Shown: in pieces, positions 46,665 through 56,736 of the stretch | Numbering within the stretch: position 1 is the first letter of the stretch | How the letters are laid out: each line of letters starts with the position of its first letter | DNA from: Allolobophora icterica | Lineage: Eukaryota > Annelida > Clitellata > Crassiclitellata > Lumbricidae | Direction of reading: 5' to 3' | Length of the DNA: 64,000 nucleotides | Assembly (NCBI GenBank): GCA_963556255.1 | Contig: OY744609.1 | Coordinates: 19,423,309-19,487,308, forward strand | Translations under genes and position numbers: made by a program | The notes under the pieces: model-generated | Told to the model about the DNA's origin: nothing | Database searches by the model: none | Seen by the model: only the letters and a program-made list of their open reading frames with translations

Positions 46665-47873
46665 ATGGAAAATTCGATAGAGTTTAAGATTTTGGAATGT
46701 GAAGATATTTTTGATATGTCTGTCGAAGAGATGAGGGAAAGTTTAAATAGTTTAGGACTAGGAATAAAAACTTGGAACGAGGTAGAGCTGCAGAAAATGG
46801 TCTGGGTATTTCTTGACGAGTTGAACATGAAAAATTTTGAAATTTGGGAACAGAAGTTTGACGAAGAACGAGTTCGAATTCATGAGCAGACAATGAAAGA
46901 GTGTGAAATGAATATAGCACGTTTGGAAGGGGATATAGTGGCAATACAGGCAGAGGAGTGTGTTTGTGTTTTGGCGTCTGTTGTTGAATTGGTTGAGACT
47001 CGAGACGATAAACTAATTCAAGGTGTGTCGTTTAATATGTCTGATAGTTTGTACGTTGAAATTATTGACCGTGACGAGTGGCGACTGAATGAAGGTGATT
47101 TGTTACGACTGTTTAATGAATCGAATGAGATTAACGTGTGCAGGTCTTTTGGTGGTTCTGAATTTATAAAGGTTTGGTCTAATACTGATGATTTGTTTGA
47201 GTCGAAGGAATATCCCTCGGATGTGGATGAAGGTGTGTCATCGGACGATTTGGTTCGGTTGTTTGACGAAGACAACGTGGATGATGTTGCGCCAGTTGAC
47301 TTACTTTGTTGCTGTCGAGATGAGTATGTTTTGTCAACTTTATTTGCGAGTGATGAGTCGAGTGAGATAGTGGTCAATGCATGGAACGAATGTGAATTGA
47401 TTAACGGAATTTTGAATGAGTCGTTTGAAAGTATTCCGAATGATTTGTTGGTGGACTCGAATGCGAGTATTGAGTTTTTGCATGTTGTGGAGAAGGATGG
47501 TCTTCAGTTGGCTAAAAGCGTTGCTGTTGATGATTGTGTATCGCCGAAAGATTTGGTTCGGTTGTTTACTGAAGACACTGAAATCCTCGGTGATGTTACA
47601 TTGACTTTGAATGGCGGTGTTGTTTTCGTTCATAGTTTGGATAAGGTGAATGAGAATGTGTTTACGCCTCATGACTGTGTTCTGAATGGACAGAGTTTGA
47701 CAGTATCTTTGCATCCTAATGATTGGATTTGTGAATGTACGACGGATGTAATGGAGTTGAGTTTGACAGGAAAGACTTTGCCTGTGGTTGATACTTCTGT
47801 TTCACAGAATGTTTTGCTGTGTCAAGATTTACATTTAACTCAGGGAGTTTTGTTTTACGAGCGTGTGTTTTGA
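46665..47873 (+). CDS. Unknown 402-residue acidic protein with ~50-residue internal repeats
   Basis: I do not recognise this protein. It starts at an ATG in an AAATGG context about 400 bp past the LTR and ends in TGA. Residues 40-100 are charged and helical (ELQKMVWVFLDELN, then EERVRIHEQTMKE), compatible with a coiled coil. From about 130 to 330 a motif recurs roughly every 50 residues: GDLLRLFNES (144-153), DDLVRLFDED (194-203), ELINGILNES (244-253, degenerate) and KDLVRLFTED (295-304). Each is preceded by a D/N-rich turn. The protein is strongly acidic and cysteine-containing, with no zinc knuckle, protease or RT motif and no signal peptide. Its position is where gag normally lies, so a highly diverged gag-like protein is one possibility and a captured host gene another. 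The frame is intact in an apparently young element, which suggests it is functional or very recently so. Confidence 0.6.
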   Translation: MENSIEFKILECEDIFDMSVEEMRESLNSLGLGIKTWNEVELQKMVWVFLDELNMKNFEIWEQKFDEERVRIHEQTMKECEMNIARLEGDIVAIQAEECVCVLASVVELVETRDDKLIQGVSFNMSDSLYVEIIDRDEWRLNEGDLLRLFNESNEINVCRSFGGSEFIKVWSNTDDLFESKEYPSDVDEGVSSDDLVRLFDEDNVDDVAPVDLLCCCRDEYVLSTLFASDESSEIVVNAWNECELINGILNESFESIPNDLLVDSNASIEFLHVVEKDGLQLAKSVAVDDCVSPKDLVRLFTEDTEILGDVTLTLNGGVVFVHSLDKVNENVFTPHDCVLNGQSLTVSLHPNDWICECTTDVMELSLTGKTLPVVDTSVSQNVLLCQDLHLTQGVLFYERVF

Positions 47874-47874
47874 G

Positions 47875-48606
47875 ATGTCGGTAAATTTGAGTTGTGGCAC
47901 TCTGGTGTTGGTGAATGATTCACTACAGGCGCATTGGCTTTGTTGTTGCCTTTCTTTTCGATGGACGGTGTTCCATGGCATTGGTATATCGTGTACCGTG
48001 TTGTCTGTTTGCCAATGGTTTACAGTTTACATGCATCGTAGATATTTGGGCTCTGCATTTCGAGTGTTTGGGAAGCAAGGTGCTTTGTGCGTTGATGAGC
48101 TTGGTTGTTCAGAGTCAGTGATTGATTCTCTTGTGAACTCTTGTACTGATTCTAATGCTTTTGTAAGAGTTTATTTACAGAGATGTTCTGTTTTGGATCG
48201 TGTTGGTGGATGTCGACGGAGCAAGCGACTGCGAAGGTCGAGACGATCTTCTGCTTCTTCGACCAAGTTCGTGGCAATGGTGGTCCTGCTGACGACACTA
48301 TGCGGCTACGTTGGTGACGACTCGCTGTCGGAAGCTTTGCGCTCCGATGGTATTGCTTCGACCGTGGTGCACGATGGCGTGTGTTGGCACTTTTCCTACG
48401 CGTCGCGACCATGGAAAGTTGTGGTCACTTCGGACTTCGCGTCTCAACGGTTACTTGGACCGTTGATTTTCTTCACTTGCTTTTGTCGGTGTTTCCTTTG
48501 GACGTTGTACGTCGAAGGAACTTTCTTTACGTCGCTCAAGATCCTTGGAGTCGACGGCGAGAGATTCGCCATGGGGTTTATCCAGTTGGGGGTTATTGTT
48601 TTGTAG
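47875..48606 (+). CDS. Unknown 243-residue ORF downstream of the repeat protein
   Basis: The ATG at 47875 follows the first ORF's TGA (47871-47873) by one base, in a different frame. The product has hydrophobic, cysteine-rich stretches (around residues 25-50 and 190-215) and a basic cluster near residue 115 (RRSKRLRRSRRSS). No family is recognised. Base composition changes inside it: about 48200-48460 is rich in CG and TCG words while the DNA before and after is AT/GT-rich, so the ORF may cross the boundary of two fused segments. It could be a genuine second product or a chance frame. Confidence 0.35.
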   Translation: MSVNLSCGTLVLVNDSLQAHWLCCCLSFRWTVFHGIGISCTVLSVCQWFTVYMHRRYLGSAFRVFGKQGALCVDELGCSESVIDSLVNSCTDSNAFVRVYLQRCSVLDRVGGCRRSKRLRRSRRSSASSTKFVAMVVLLTTLCGYVGDDSLSEALRSDGIASTVVHDGVCWHFSYASRPWKVVVTSDFASQRLLGPLIFFTCFCRCFLWTLYVEGTFFTSLKILGVDGERFAMGFIQLGVIVL

Positions 48607-48975
48607 GTATTTTTGGGGTGTATTTTCTTATTTTCTTGAGGTTTTTGTGTTTTTGTCTGTTTGGACATTTGCATTTTGAACATTAAGCCTACACAGATGA
48701 TTTTTGTGTGTTTTAAAAAGTTGTCTAGTGGACTGTTAAGTTGATGAACTTTCGGATTTGTTGAGTCGACCGTCGATGGTTATCACTGTGTAATCGTGTT
48801 TAGGGCTGACGTACATTAACGTCTAGTGTGTATAGTTTAAATGATTTTGTTTATGTTAAATGTTTAATTGCGTAGCTTATGCTTTCATTGTGATATTTGT
48901 GCATTGCATGTTAATTGTAAGTTCGTTAAGTCAGAAACCCTTCTGGTTTCTGCCTTGCATGGACGTCCCGGGGTA
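48607..48975 (+). other. 3' non-coding region of the second LTR element
   Basis: T-rich DNA without an ORF. A short purine run CCCGGGGTA directly before the 3' LTR is a weak polypurine tract candidate. Confidence 0.45.
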
Positions 48976-49493
48976 TGTTAGGATCCCATGACTGACTAGT
49001 TCTAGGATGGGTAACGGTCCTGCTTGACTGGTTTCCTTTGACTGAGTAGAGACCTCTACCGAGGAGATATCTACTATATAAGGATAGAGAATAGGGTGTG
49101 TGGAAGAAGACTCTGATTATACTGCCGATGGGTGTAGTCTTGTCCGAGTACTTCCTGAGAGAAGTCTCTGATGATACTGCCGACTGGGCGTAGTCTTGTC
49201 CGAGTACTTCCTGTGTTCGCATGCTAGTTAAGCTAGTTTCGTGATGCTTTACACCTGTGGTGTTTGACGTCTTTCTACGCGTCTATTTTCTGGTCGTCAG
49301 CCTGTTGCTGCATTGAAGACCAGGTTTTCGTTGGCGTTCTTCCGTGAGTGATGAACGAACCGTTTTCCACCGTCATCTACGGTTGGGTAATGTATCGATA
49401 ATTATTTTTGTTTGATATTTTGTTTGGAGAATTATACCTGTTAAACTAGACAAACGAGTTTCTTTGAGCTGTTATTAGGTTGAACCCGCTACA
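48976..49493 (+). repeat. 3' LTR (518 bp) of the second LTR element
   Basis: Same length as the 5' LTR and no difference noticed, which implies very recent integration. Confidence 0.9.
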
Positions 49494-49497
49494 ATAT

Positions 49498-50089
49498 ATA
49501 GAAGCTTCTCCAGAAAATCGTCAACCAACCTAAGCATACTATGCTTAAATCGATAATGACGATGACGTCAGCAGTCGATAATGACGTCACCGTTTAACCA
49601 GCGCCTGAAGAATCTTTTCAATGGCGTAATTTACCGGCATAAACTTCAGTTTCATACATGGTATTAGCAAGTCCAACAACAAGCATTGCACGTACAACTG
49701 CAGACAGTAGGCCCCTAACACAGTATAAATAATAGAAAAATAGGTAAGCACTGCAGATTACAGAAACAAGATAAATGTTGAAGAAACTAGAAAAAGCACC
49801 AGCTTCTCTGAAAAATTTCTTAACGATAAGACTTATGTCTCTTTTTGAGAAAACGTCTAAACTCGACTCACGTCAGCCTACGGTAGGCCTACGTTCTGTT
49901 CGATTCCTGAAAGAAAATGTACAATGGCTGTTTTTGGATCGCAGTGAGCAGTTCCCGCTCCATTCAAGGCTAGGCCTACGTGAAGTCGTAGGCCTACATC
50001 GATTGATCACAGGTTATGTTATCTTGGCGTTAGTTAAGTAATTTGTTAATAAACAAGTGTCAAATAAACAAGTGTCAAGATTGTGTCAG
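49498..50089. other. Intergenic DNA with two CRE-like TGACGTCA sites
   Basis: The palindrome TGACGTCA occurs at about 49551 and 49574, and ATCGATAATGACG-like words repeat beside it. AGGCCTAC motifs occur at about 49885, 49975 and 49990. No gene is supported. Confidence 0.4.
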
Positions 50090-50113
50090 AGTTCATCCAG
50101 GGGCGTCTATCCC

Positions 50114-50791
50114 CAGGGGCGTCTACACCATAGAAACCTTGGAGCAAATGCTCCATCCAAGAAATAGAGGAGGAAAGATTTGTCAGTGTGTGTGCCACCG
50201 TTTTAGGGGGGGGAAGGAACGGGGAGGGGGCAGTGGCGTCTAACCCCCCCAAAAGTAAATGGAGAATCAACCCCCCCAAATTTACCCTCTGAAATACACA
50301 TTTTGGTGTTTTCTGAGATTCTGCAGTGGGAGAGACGCCAATCGTCTTTGATATGACGGCGTCGTAAAACAAACGAATTAATCAGTCATTCTGAGACAGT
50401 TAGGCGTATACAGATTAGTGAATTAATGGATGACTTAGCTGAATGTTTTCTACTTTAGGCCCTAATAGGTGCTGAGTTTACGTCTAGACTGGCAGTGCCC
50501 AAAGAGAGTCAGAGCAATTATCGCGCGTAGCGCGAAAAAAATTTTTGGACCTTTTCGGATTTTAAATATTTTTGCTTTGTTGGATTTGGCTATATTATCA
50601 CACGGGACAAAAGAGCTATCATGAAAAAATGCAACCCCCCCACTTTCAGCCAAAATATGTCAAACCCCCCACTTTTGAAGTTCGATGGAGATCGTTCTCC
50701 ACACTCCACCATTGGTAGACGCCACTGGGAGGGGGGAAAAGAGGGGAAAAGGGACGTTGCTCCAATGACTTAGGGGGGATAGACGCCCCTG
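50114..50791. mobile_element. hAT-type MITE, middle of three nested copies
   Basis: Starts CAGGGGCGTCTACACC and ends GATAGACGCCCCTG, with perfect 8-bp duplications TCTATCCC at 50106-50113 and 50792-50799. It landed only 16 bp inside the terminal repeat of the outer copy, which belongs to the same family but has the opposite orientation. Confidence 0.9.
50231..50727. mobile_element. hAT-type MITE, innermost of three nested copies
   Basis: 497 bp with ends CAGTGGCGTCTAACC and TGGTAGACGCCACTG, and perfect 8-bp duplications GGAGGGGG at 50223-50230 and 50728-50735. It has a different interior from the outer two, with CCCCCCAAA-type blocks near both ends. The 63-codon ORF inside has no protein features. 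Confidence 0.9.
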
Positions 50792-50960
50792 TCTATCCCC
50801 CCTAAGTCATTGGAGCAACGTCCCTTTCCCCCTCTTCTTCCCCCTTCCTTTCCTTCCCCCCTAAAATGGTGGCACACACACTGACATATCTTACCTCCCT
50901 ATTTTTTGGATGGAGCATTTGCTCCAAGGTTTCTATGGTGTAGACGCCTCTGAGTTCATC

Positions 50961-51399
50961 TATAGTTATTAGTTACATGATGGACGATAGAAGTTGTAAT
51001 GTGATACCACATGTATTGTCTCAGTTTGCATTGAAAGCGGTGACAAGATTAAGATATTGATTGTACTTTCACGTTTCAATGTAATCTTAGGCCTACTGCG
51101 TCTGTCGGTTTGAAATAATAAAGAATGTAAAAAAAAAAACACCTTCTGCTCTAACGGTCCGTAGTAGGCCGTATCTGCATGCTAGCAATTTAATTGGCGG
51201 AGACCAGTGAGCCGAATCATAAGAGGTCGTTGAGCCGAATATTATACGGCTCTATTATACGACAGTGAATATCGAAGATCAGCTTCGGTAATTATTTATA
51301 CTGTGGGGAAGGTGTGATCCTGAAATGTGAAATTTTATTTCATTGTTCGCAGGCTTCATCAGCAAAGACACCGTCTTCATTATTATTCGTTTATTATCG
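50961..51399. other. Intergenic DNA, nothing recognised
   Basis: AT-rich, with a short A-run at about 51130 and repeated GAGCCGAAT words near 51210-51240. No gene. Confidence 0.4.
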
Positions 51400-51407
51400 A
51401 CTCACAT

Positions 51408-52002
51408 CATGGGCGGCGATCTAGGGGGGGGGGGACGGGGGGCATGTTCCCCACCTTTAAGAGTGGGGGGGACACTCCATGCATTTGTTCCCCCCACATT
51501 TTGAAGAAACACCAAAAAGGCGGAGAAATGTAATTGCGTGTGAGGGTTTTCGGAGCGTTTTTTGACCAGACGAGGGAAAATAAATTTTTTAGGAGAAGTG
51601 TCCCCCAAAATTATGAGAAAGAAGAAGGAATTCGTCAAAAAAGTTTTTAGACGAAGAAATGAGAAAAAGAAAAGTGTTATTGCTGGGAGATGGGAAAAAG
51701 TTGTAAAAGGTGGCGAATGACTAAAAAAAGGTCATAAACTTTTTTCGAGATGAAATCGATATTTTGTGGAGACGAATTGGTGAAAATAAAAGTGGGGAAT
51801 AGAGGATAAGTGTAAGAAAAAGTTGTAAAAAGAGGTGAAGGACTAAAAAAAGTCATCAACTTTTTTCGGAGATGAAAGCGAAATTTGTCGGAGATGAAGT
51901 GGCAGAAAAAATTTTTTGGGGACAAGATTTTCCAAAACCGGTCGTTGACGAGATCGTGGCCGACTTGGTCCCCCCACCTCTCAGACAAGATCGCCGCCAC
52001 TG
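51408..52002. mobile_element. 595-bp hAT-type MITE, TIR CAGTGGCGGCGATCT
   Basis: The left end reads CATGGGCGGCGATCT and the right end AGATCGCCGCCACTG. Flanks ACTCACAT (51400-51407) and ACTTACAT (52003-52010) are an 8-bp duplication with one mismatch. The interior has several copies of AAAAAAGTCATCAACTTTTT-type words and TTCGTC/GACGAA words. Related DNA lies at 9824-10160 and, more distantly, inside 56737-57115. Confidence 0.85.
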
Positions 52003-52146
52003 ACTTACATTGACAAACCGCAACATGTTACAAGTGCATCAGTAATGCTGAATTAAGTAATGGAATGTTTGGAGGATAAGGTGAGCTGGAAACTTTACAA
52101 GTATTAGGCAATTGATCGTTTTGGAAAAATTAAGGTGAAGAAAAAG

Positions 52147-52578
52147 TTATTTTAATGCGGCATACAGCTCTTGGGACAAAATTGGAATCGTCCTTAGGGG
52201 GAAGGGTAAAGTCATGCGTCGAGGACGGAAATTGTACTGTCTGCTGGCTTTAGGCGGGAACAGAACACGGAGCACATGGAACGGATTATGCAACCCGGAT
52301 GAGAGCAGGGCAGTGTCGGCTCGACGGACAAGTTGCTCCACACCAGGTACAGAGTCACTCAGGTAGCCGGCTCTTTTCGCTCTTTGGAGAAACCGCTCCA
52401 GGCTGCTGCGATCCGACGCCGAGGTCTGCCCCCACCAGGCAGAGGCCGCATACAGCATCCTAGAGACGGTATAGTGGCAGTGGCGACCCAGCTGGTGCAG
52501 GGAACCAGACGGGAGGCCGTGCGATCTCAGGATACGAAAAGCCTGTAAGGATCCCCTGCAGAAGGCCAAGACCTTCAT
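52147..52578 (-). pseudogene. LINE reverse transcriptase C-terminal fragment
   Basis: An open frame of 143 codons encoding the tail of a non-LTR retrotransposon ORF2. Landmarks are FRILRSHGLPSGSLHQL, YAASAWWGQTSASDR, LERFLQRAKRAGYL and a terminal basic segment (YNFRPRRMTLPFPLR). This block follows the RT domain in many invertebrate CR1/RTE-like LINEs. The catalytic RT is absent, so this is a 5'-truncated dead copy. It is from a different lineage than the LINE at 5008-6100. Its boundaries and target duplication were not resolved. Confidence 0.8.
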
Positions 52579-53287
52579 GACCCGGGAGTAGCTTAACTTA
52601 GGTAGCTAGCTGACAAATTAGTGCAAACTGTTACAATTAAAGTTAAGTCCCCCAACGACTTGCACAGAAAGAAAGTATTTCATATTCATAAGTAGGCCTA
52701 GTAGTGTCTTGCTCTGGGAGTCTGGGTCAAGACTTTCAACCATGAACACAGAACACTTTAAAAATAAATAGTGGTCATGAAGGACTTTACCTAAATAATT
52801 AAGCGTTTTTAGCATTGAAAATCGTCTACATTGGAACCTGGGACTAACATCAAGGACCTTTTAACTTAGACTCCTTGTGTTAGGCCTATTGGACTAACAT
52901 CTTAGTCCAGCTTCACACCAGGATCTTGTATTAATTTTGATCATTGGTCATATGACTAAAGAATTTGAAAACTGTACAGGGTGGAATAAGCCAGCAGTCT
53001 ATCAATGGTGGCGAACAGTATTAGGAGACAAAGCACAATTACAAGGACAACGTCTCATTTGGCATTTTTTCAAATTATGCGAAAATTTTACAGATTTACT
53101 GCAAAACGTGCTTTGTCGTCGATACATATCCTTATCCTATCAGATGCGATTTGTTTATTTATAGCAGATGCGCGCAGAAGTCGGATGGGAACCGGCGAGG
53201 AGTCGCCGAGGACAGCGCATGATTTGAGGTTACGAAGGGACTGGATGTTTTAAAGACAGAGTGTGAAACCATTTGGCTGTGCGAAAA
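52579..53287 (+). other. Upstream region and 5' leader of the PLBD1-like gene
   Basis: No convincing core promoter is visible. An in-frame TGA at 53264-53266 lies 21 bases before the ATG at 53288, which supports that ATG as the true start. The plus-strand ORF at 52937-53164 is not protein-like. Confidence 0.4.
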
Positions 53288-53366
53288 ATGGGTTGTGGAG
53301 CTGAACTTTTCCTACTTCTGGGAGTTTTCTTCCTCTCTTGTCAACTGGGCGATGCGTTATACGGAG
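53288..53366 (+). CDS. PLBD1: PLBD1-like phospholipase B-like protein, exon 1 (signal peptide)
   Basis: First coding exon: 26 codons plus one base. The ATG lies in an AAAAATGG context with an in-frame stop shortly upstream. The peptide is a classical signal sequence with a hydrophobic core (LFLLLGVFFLSC) and a likely cleavage site after GDA, so the product enters the secretory pathway. The donor GGAG|GTATAA leaves phase 1, which matches the acceptor at 62104/62105 exactly (G + AT makes an Asp codon). The exon alone would not identify the family; the assignment rests on the downstream exons and the phase match. The 8.7-kb first intron holds a giant hAT-like element. Confidence 0.72.
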
Positions 53367-53964
53367 GTATAAACAATCATTTAACTCCTAATTACCTTAT
53401 TATAATCGTAAACTCCAGTCTGTAAAGGGCTAGTTAAGCGAAGCGCAGGGCAGCAACTCATTCACGAGCGCTGAGTCGTGTCAGAAAGGTTGTCCAGAAA
53501 TAACCATATGAAGAAGGCCCAATAAAATCTGGTTGCCAGAAAACCAGGGTTAGAAATTGACGAGGAGCTGCGAAGGCGGGTGTCTTTCAGGGCCTTTTAA
53601 GGTCGTCGTAGGCCCTAGGCACTGACGCGCAGGAACCCTGCCGTAGATTCGCGCCGCATATTCGCGATTTTCAGCCACAGATTCGCTTTGCCGCTAAAGA
53701 GTCGCCATCTGGCAGTTGACTACAATTTAGATCACTATTTAAAATGTGCTAGCAATAATAGCAAATGGACCTACAAGAGTACAGCAACTTGTTGATGTAA
53801 ATGGGCCTATGTAGGCCTACGACTATAGGCCTACATCTAGGCCTCTTATAGCAATATATATGCGCGTAACTATATCCTCATATTCTAAGGTACTTACGAA
53901 TACGCCTCAATCACAGCCGAACATTCAAATAGGACTGAATATGCGCCCGTATGGACAGACCTAC

Positions 53965-55868
53965 AGCCACAGATTCAATTAGACCTTTACATACGCCAAC
54001 ATAGCCAGCCACAGATTCAATATAGTATATATAAGGGCCAGACCTACAGCCACAGATTCAACTAGACCTTTCTATACGCCAACATAGCCAGCCACAGATT
54101 CAATATAGTATATATAAGGGCCAGACCTTCAGCCACAGATTCAACTAGACCTTTCTATACGCCAACATAGCCAGCCGCAGATTCAGTATAGGCCTATATA
54201 AGCGCCAGACCTACAGCCACAGATTCAACTAGACCTTTACATACGCCAACATAGCCAGCCACAGATTCAATATAGTATATATAACGGCCAGACCTTCATC
54301 CACAGATTCAACTAGACCTTTCTATACGCCAACATAGCCAGCCGCAGATTCAGTATAGGCCTATATAAGCGCCAGACCTACAGCCACAGATTCAACTAGA
54401 CCTTTCTATACGCCAACATAGCCAGCCGCAGATTCAGTATAGGCCTATATAAGCGCCCGACCTACAGCCACAGATTCAACTAGACCTTTCCATACGCCAA
54501 CATAGCCAGCCGCAGATTCAGTATAGGCCTATATAAGCGCCCGACCTACAGCCACAGATTCAACTAGACCTTTCTTTTCGCCAACATAGCCAGCCACGGA
54601 TTCAATATAGTATATATAAGCGCCCGACCTACAGCCACAGATTCAACTAGACCTTTCTATACGCCAACATAGCCAGCCGCAGATTCAGTATAGGCCTATA
54701 TAAGCGCCAGACCTACAGCCACAGATTCAACTAGACCTTTCTATACGCCAACATAGCCAGCCGCAGATTCAGTATAGGCCTATATAAGTGCCAGACCTGC
54801 AGCCACAGATTCAACTAGACCTTTCTTTACGCCAACATAGCCAGCCGCAGATTCAGTATAGGCCTATATAAGCGCCCGACCTACAGCCACAGATTCAACT
54901 AGACCTTTCTATACGCCAACATAGCCAGCCGCAGATTCAGTATAGGCCTATATAAGCGCCCGACCTACAGCCACAGATTCAACTAGACCTTTCTTTACGC
55001 CAACATAGCCAGCCGCAGATTCAGTATAGGCCTATATAAGCGCCCGACCTACAGCCACAGATTCAACTAGACCTTTCTATACGCCAACATAGCCAGCCGC
55101 AGATTCAGTATAGGCCTATATAAGCGCCCGACCTACAGCCACAGATTCAACTAGACCTTTCCATACGCCAACATAGCCAGCCGCAGATTCAGTATAGGCC
55201 TATATAAGCGCCCGACCTACAGCCACAGATTCAACTAGACCTTTCTATACGCCAACATAGCCAGCCGCAGATTCAGTATAGGCCTATATAAGTGCCAGAC
55301 CAACAGCCACAGATTCAACTAGACCTTTCTTTACGCCAACATAGCCAGCCGCAGATTCAGTATAGGCCTATATAAGCGCCAGACCTACAGCCACAGATTC
55401 AACTGCACCTTTCTATACGCCAACATAGCCAGCCGCAGATTCAGTATAGGCCTATATAAGCGCCCGACCTACAGCCACAGATTCAACTAGACCTTTCTTT
55501 TCGCCAACATAGCCAGCCACGGATTCAATATAGTATATATAAGGGCCAGACCTACAGCCACAGATTCAACTAGACCTTTCTATACGCCAACATAGCCAGC
55601 CGCAGATTCAGTATAGGCCTATATAAGTGCCAGACCTGCAGCCACAGATTCAACTAGACCTTTCTTTTCGCCAACATAGCCAGCCACGGATTCAATATAG
55701 TATATATAAGGGCCAGACCTACAGCCACAGATTCAACTAGACCTTTCTATACGCCAACATAGCCAGCCGCAGATTCAGTATAGGCCTATATAAGCGTCAG
55801 ACCTACAGCCACAGATTCAACTAGACCTTTCTTTACGCCAACATAGCCGCCACAGATTCAATATCTAT
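53965..55868. repeat. 84-bp minisatellite, left arm (about 22 copies)
   Basis: Dimeric unit of about 84 bp: one half contains CAGCCACAGATTCAACTAG and CTTTCTATACGCCAACATAG, the other CAGCCGCAGATTCAGTATAG and GCCTATATAAGCGCCAGACC. Each half carries a copy of CAGCC(A/G)CAGATTCA, the same word found singly near the element termini. Non-coding. Confidence 0.93.
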
Positions 55869-56736
55869 ATAAATAAAGCGAGAATTCTGTGTGTCTGCTG
55901 TCTGTCTGTTTGACCGGGATTAACTTCTACAATTTTGCACCTTTTCACTCGAAACCTTCACTACTGTGTCGGCCTCGGTTTCGGACACCCAGTGGAGGGG
56001 TTCGCGTCCCCCGTTTTCACTGCTACCATGGTGAAAATGCCCCAAAACTCTACCCAACCGACCGTCCGTCACGCCCAAGCGAAGCGGATCTATTTATTGC
56101 GCCGGTATTCCCCAGCGTCATTAATAATGCGCATCACGGTCGGTTGGGTTTACTTTCGCACCAAGTTTAATGACGATCGATTCGAACTATATTCATCGTT
56201 TTACAGGTAAATTTTAACACATGTATGTTCAAAGACAAGGATCTAAATTATTTCCAGTATATGAAACAATCAGTCTGCTTTACTAAGGGCGAGGCCGACT
56301 ACAGACCGGCAGTGAGGGCTAGATTTCTAGCGTTTTCTTTAACACGCCAATCCCGGGTTCACCCTCTTCGACTGCCACAGGTCGCCAGACGCCACAAGGG
56401 CCTCCAAGATTGCGAAGCAGTCGCCACCAGTGGGCGACTGCGAAGCAGTCAGTCCACGGCAGAGGTCGCTAGACGCGAGAAGGCGTCTACAAGACTGCGA
56501 AGCAGTCTCCACCACAGATGCATGGCAAACACCGATATAACATGTAACCCTCGGCCGTTCCCGATGCATAAACCAATGGGACAGATTAATTCATCCGTCG
56601 ACCAAAATTACAACACAGACAAACTCATTAATATTCTGAGGAAACCTTTTAACGCGCTCAAAGGAACACACAAATGGGAATTATTATAGGGCGCCTAAAA
56701 CATCCAATAACCTGTAGGGCGTATATACAACATACT
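55869..56736. other. Central part of the giant element: possible nested element with hairpin repeats
   Basis: It begins TCTATATAAATAAAGCGAGA followed by a TGTCTGTCTGTTTGACC run, a start resembling some animal Helitron 5' ends (weak, from memory). Two ORFs (55889-56170 and 56225-56689) show no recognisable domain. A self-complementary word GACTGCGAAGCAGTC occurs at 56436-56450 and 56493-56507, with one variant at 56408-56422. Confidence 0.35.

Larger units (their letters stand above)
45741..49493 (+). mobile_element. Young non-autonomous LTR retrotransposon with unknown ORFs
   Basis: Two 518-bp LTRs (45741-46258 and 48976-49493) begin TGTTAGGATCCC and end ACCCGCTACA. I saw no difference between them by eye. 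A 4-bp duplication ATAT flanks the element (45737-45740 and 49494-49497). The internal region is 2.7 kb and contains no recognisable gag zinc knuckle, protease, RT or integrase. It carries one 402-codon ORF and a second 243-codon ORF one base after the first one's stop. The size and lack of pol resemble LARD/TRIM-type derivatives, but those usually lack long ORFs. The leader has a primer-binding-like motif CGTCCGGGAT, which supports the plus orientation. Confidence 0.88.
50098..50952. mobile_element. hAT-type MITE, outermost of three nested copies
   Basis: Ends CAGGGGCGTCTATCCC and GTAGACGCCTCTG, with perfect 8-bp duplications AGTTCATC at 50090-50097 and 50953-50960. Without the nested insertion it is about 170 bp. 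Its body (50800-50952) is the reverse complement of the element that interrupts it (GGTGGCACACACACTGACA, GCATTTGCTCCAAGG). Confidence 0.9.

Noticed and set aside
52937..53253. ORFs directly upstream of the PLBD1-like ATG as an extended N-terminus
   Set aside because: An in-frame stop at 53264-53266 separates them from the ATG, and the ATG already begins a clean signal peptide.
55869..56310. Helitron insertion in the centre of the giant element
   Set aside because: The 5' start TCTATATAAATAAAG is suggestive, but no convincing CTRR end with hairpin and A/T target was found, so it is not annotated as a Helitron.
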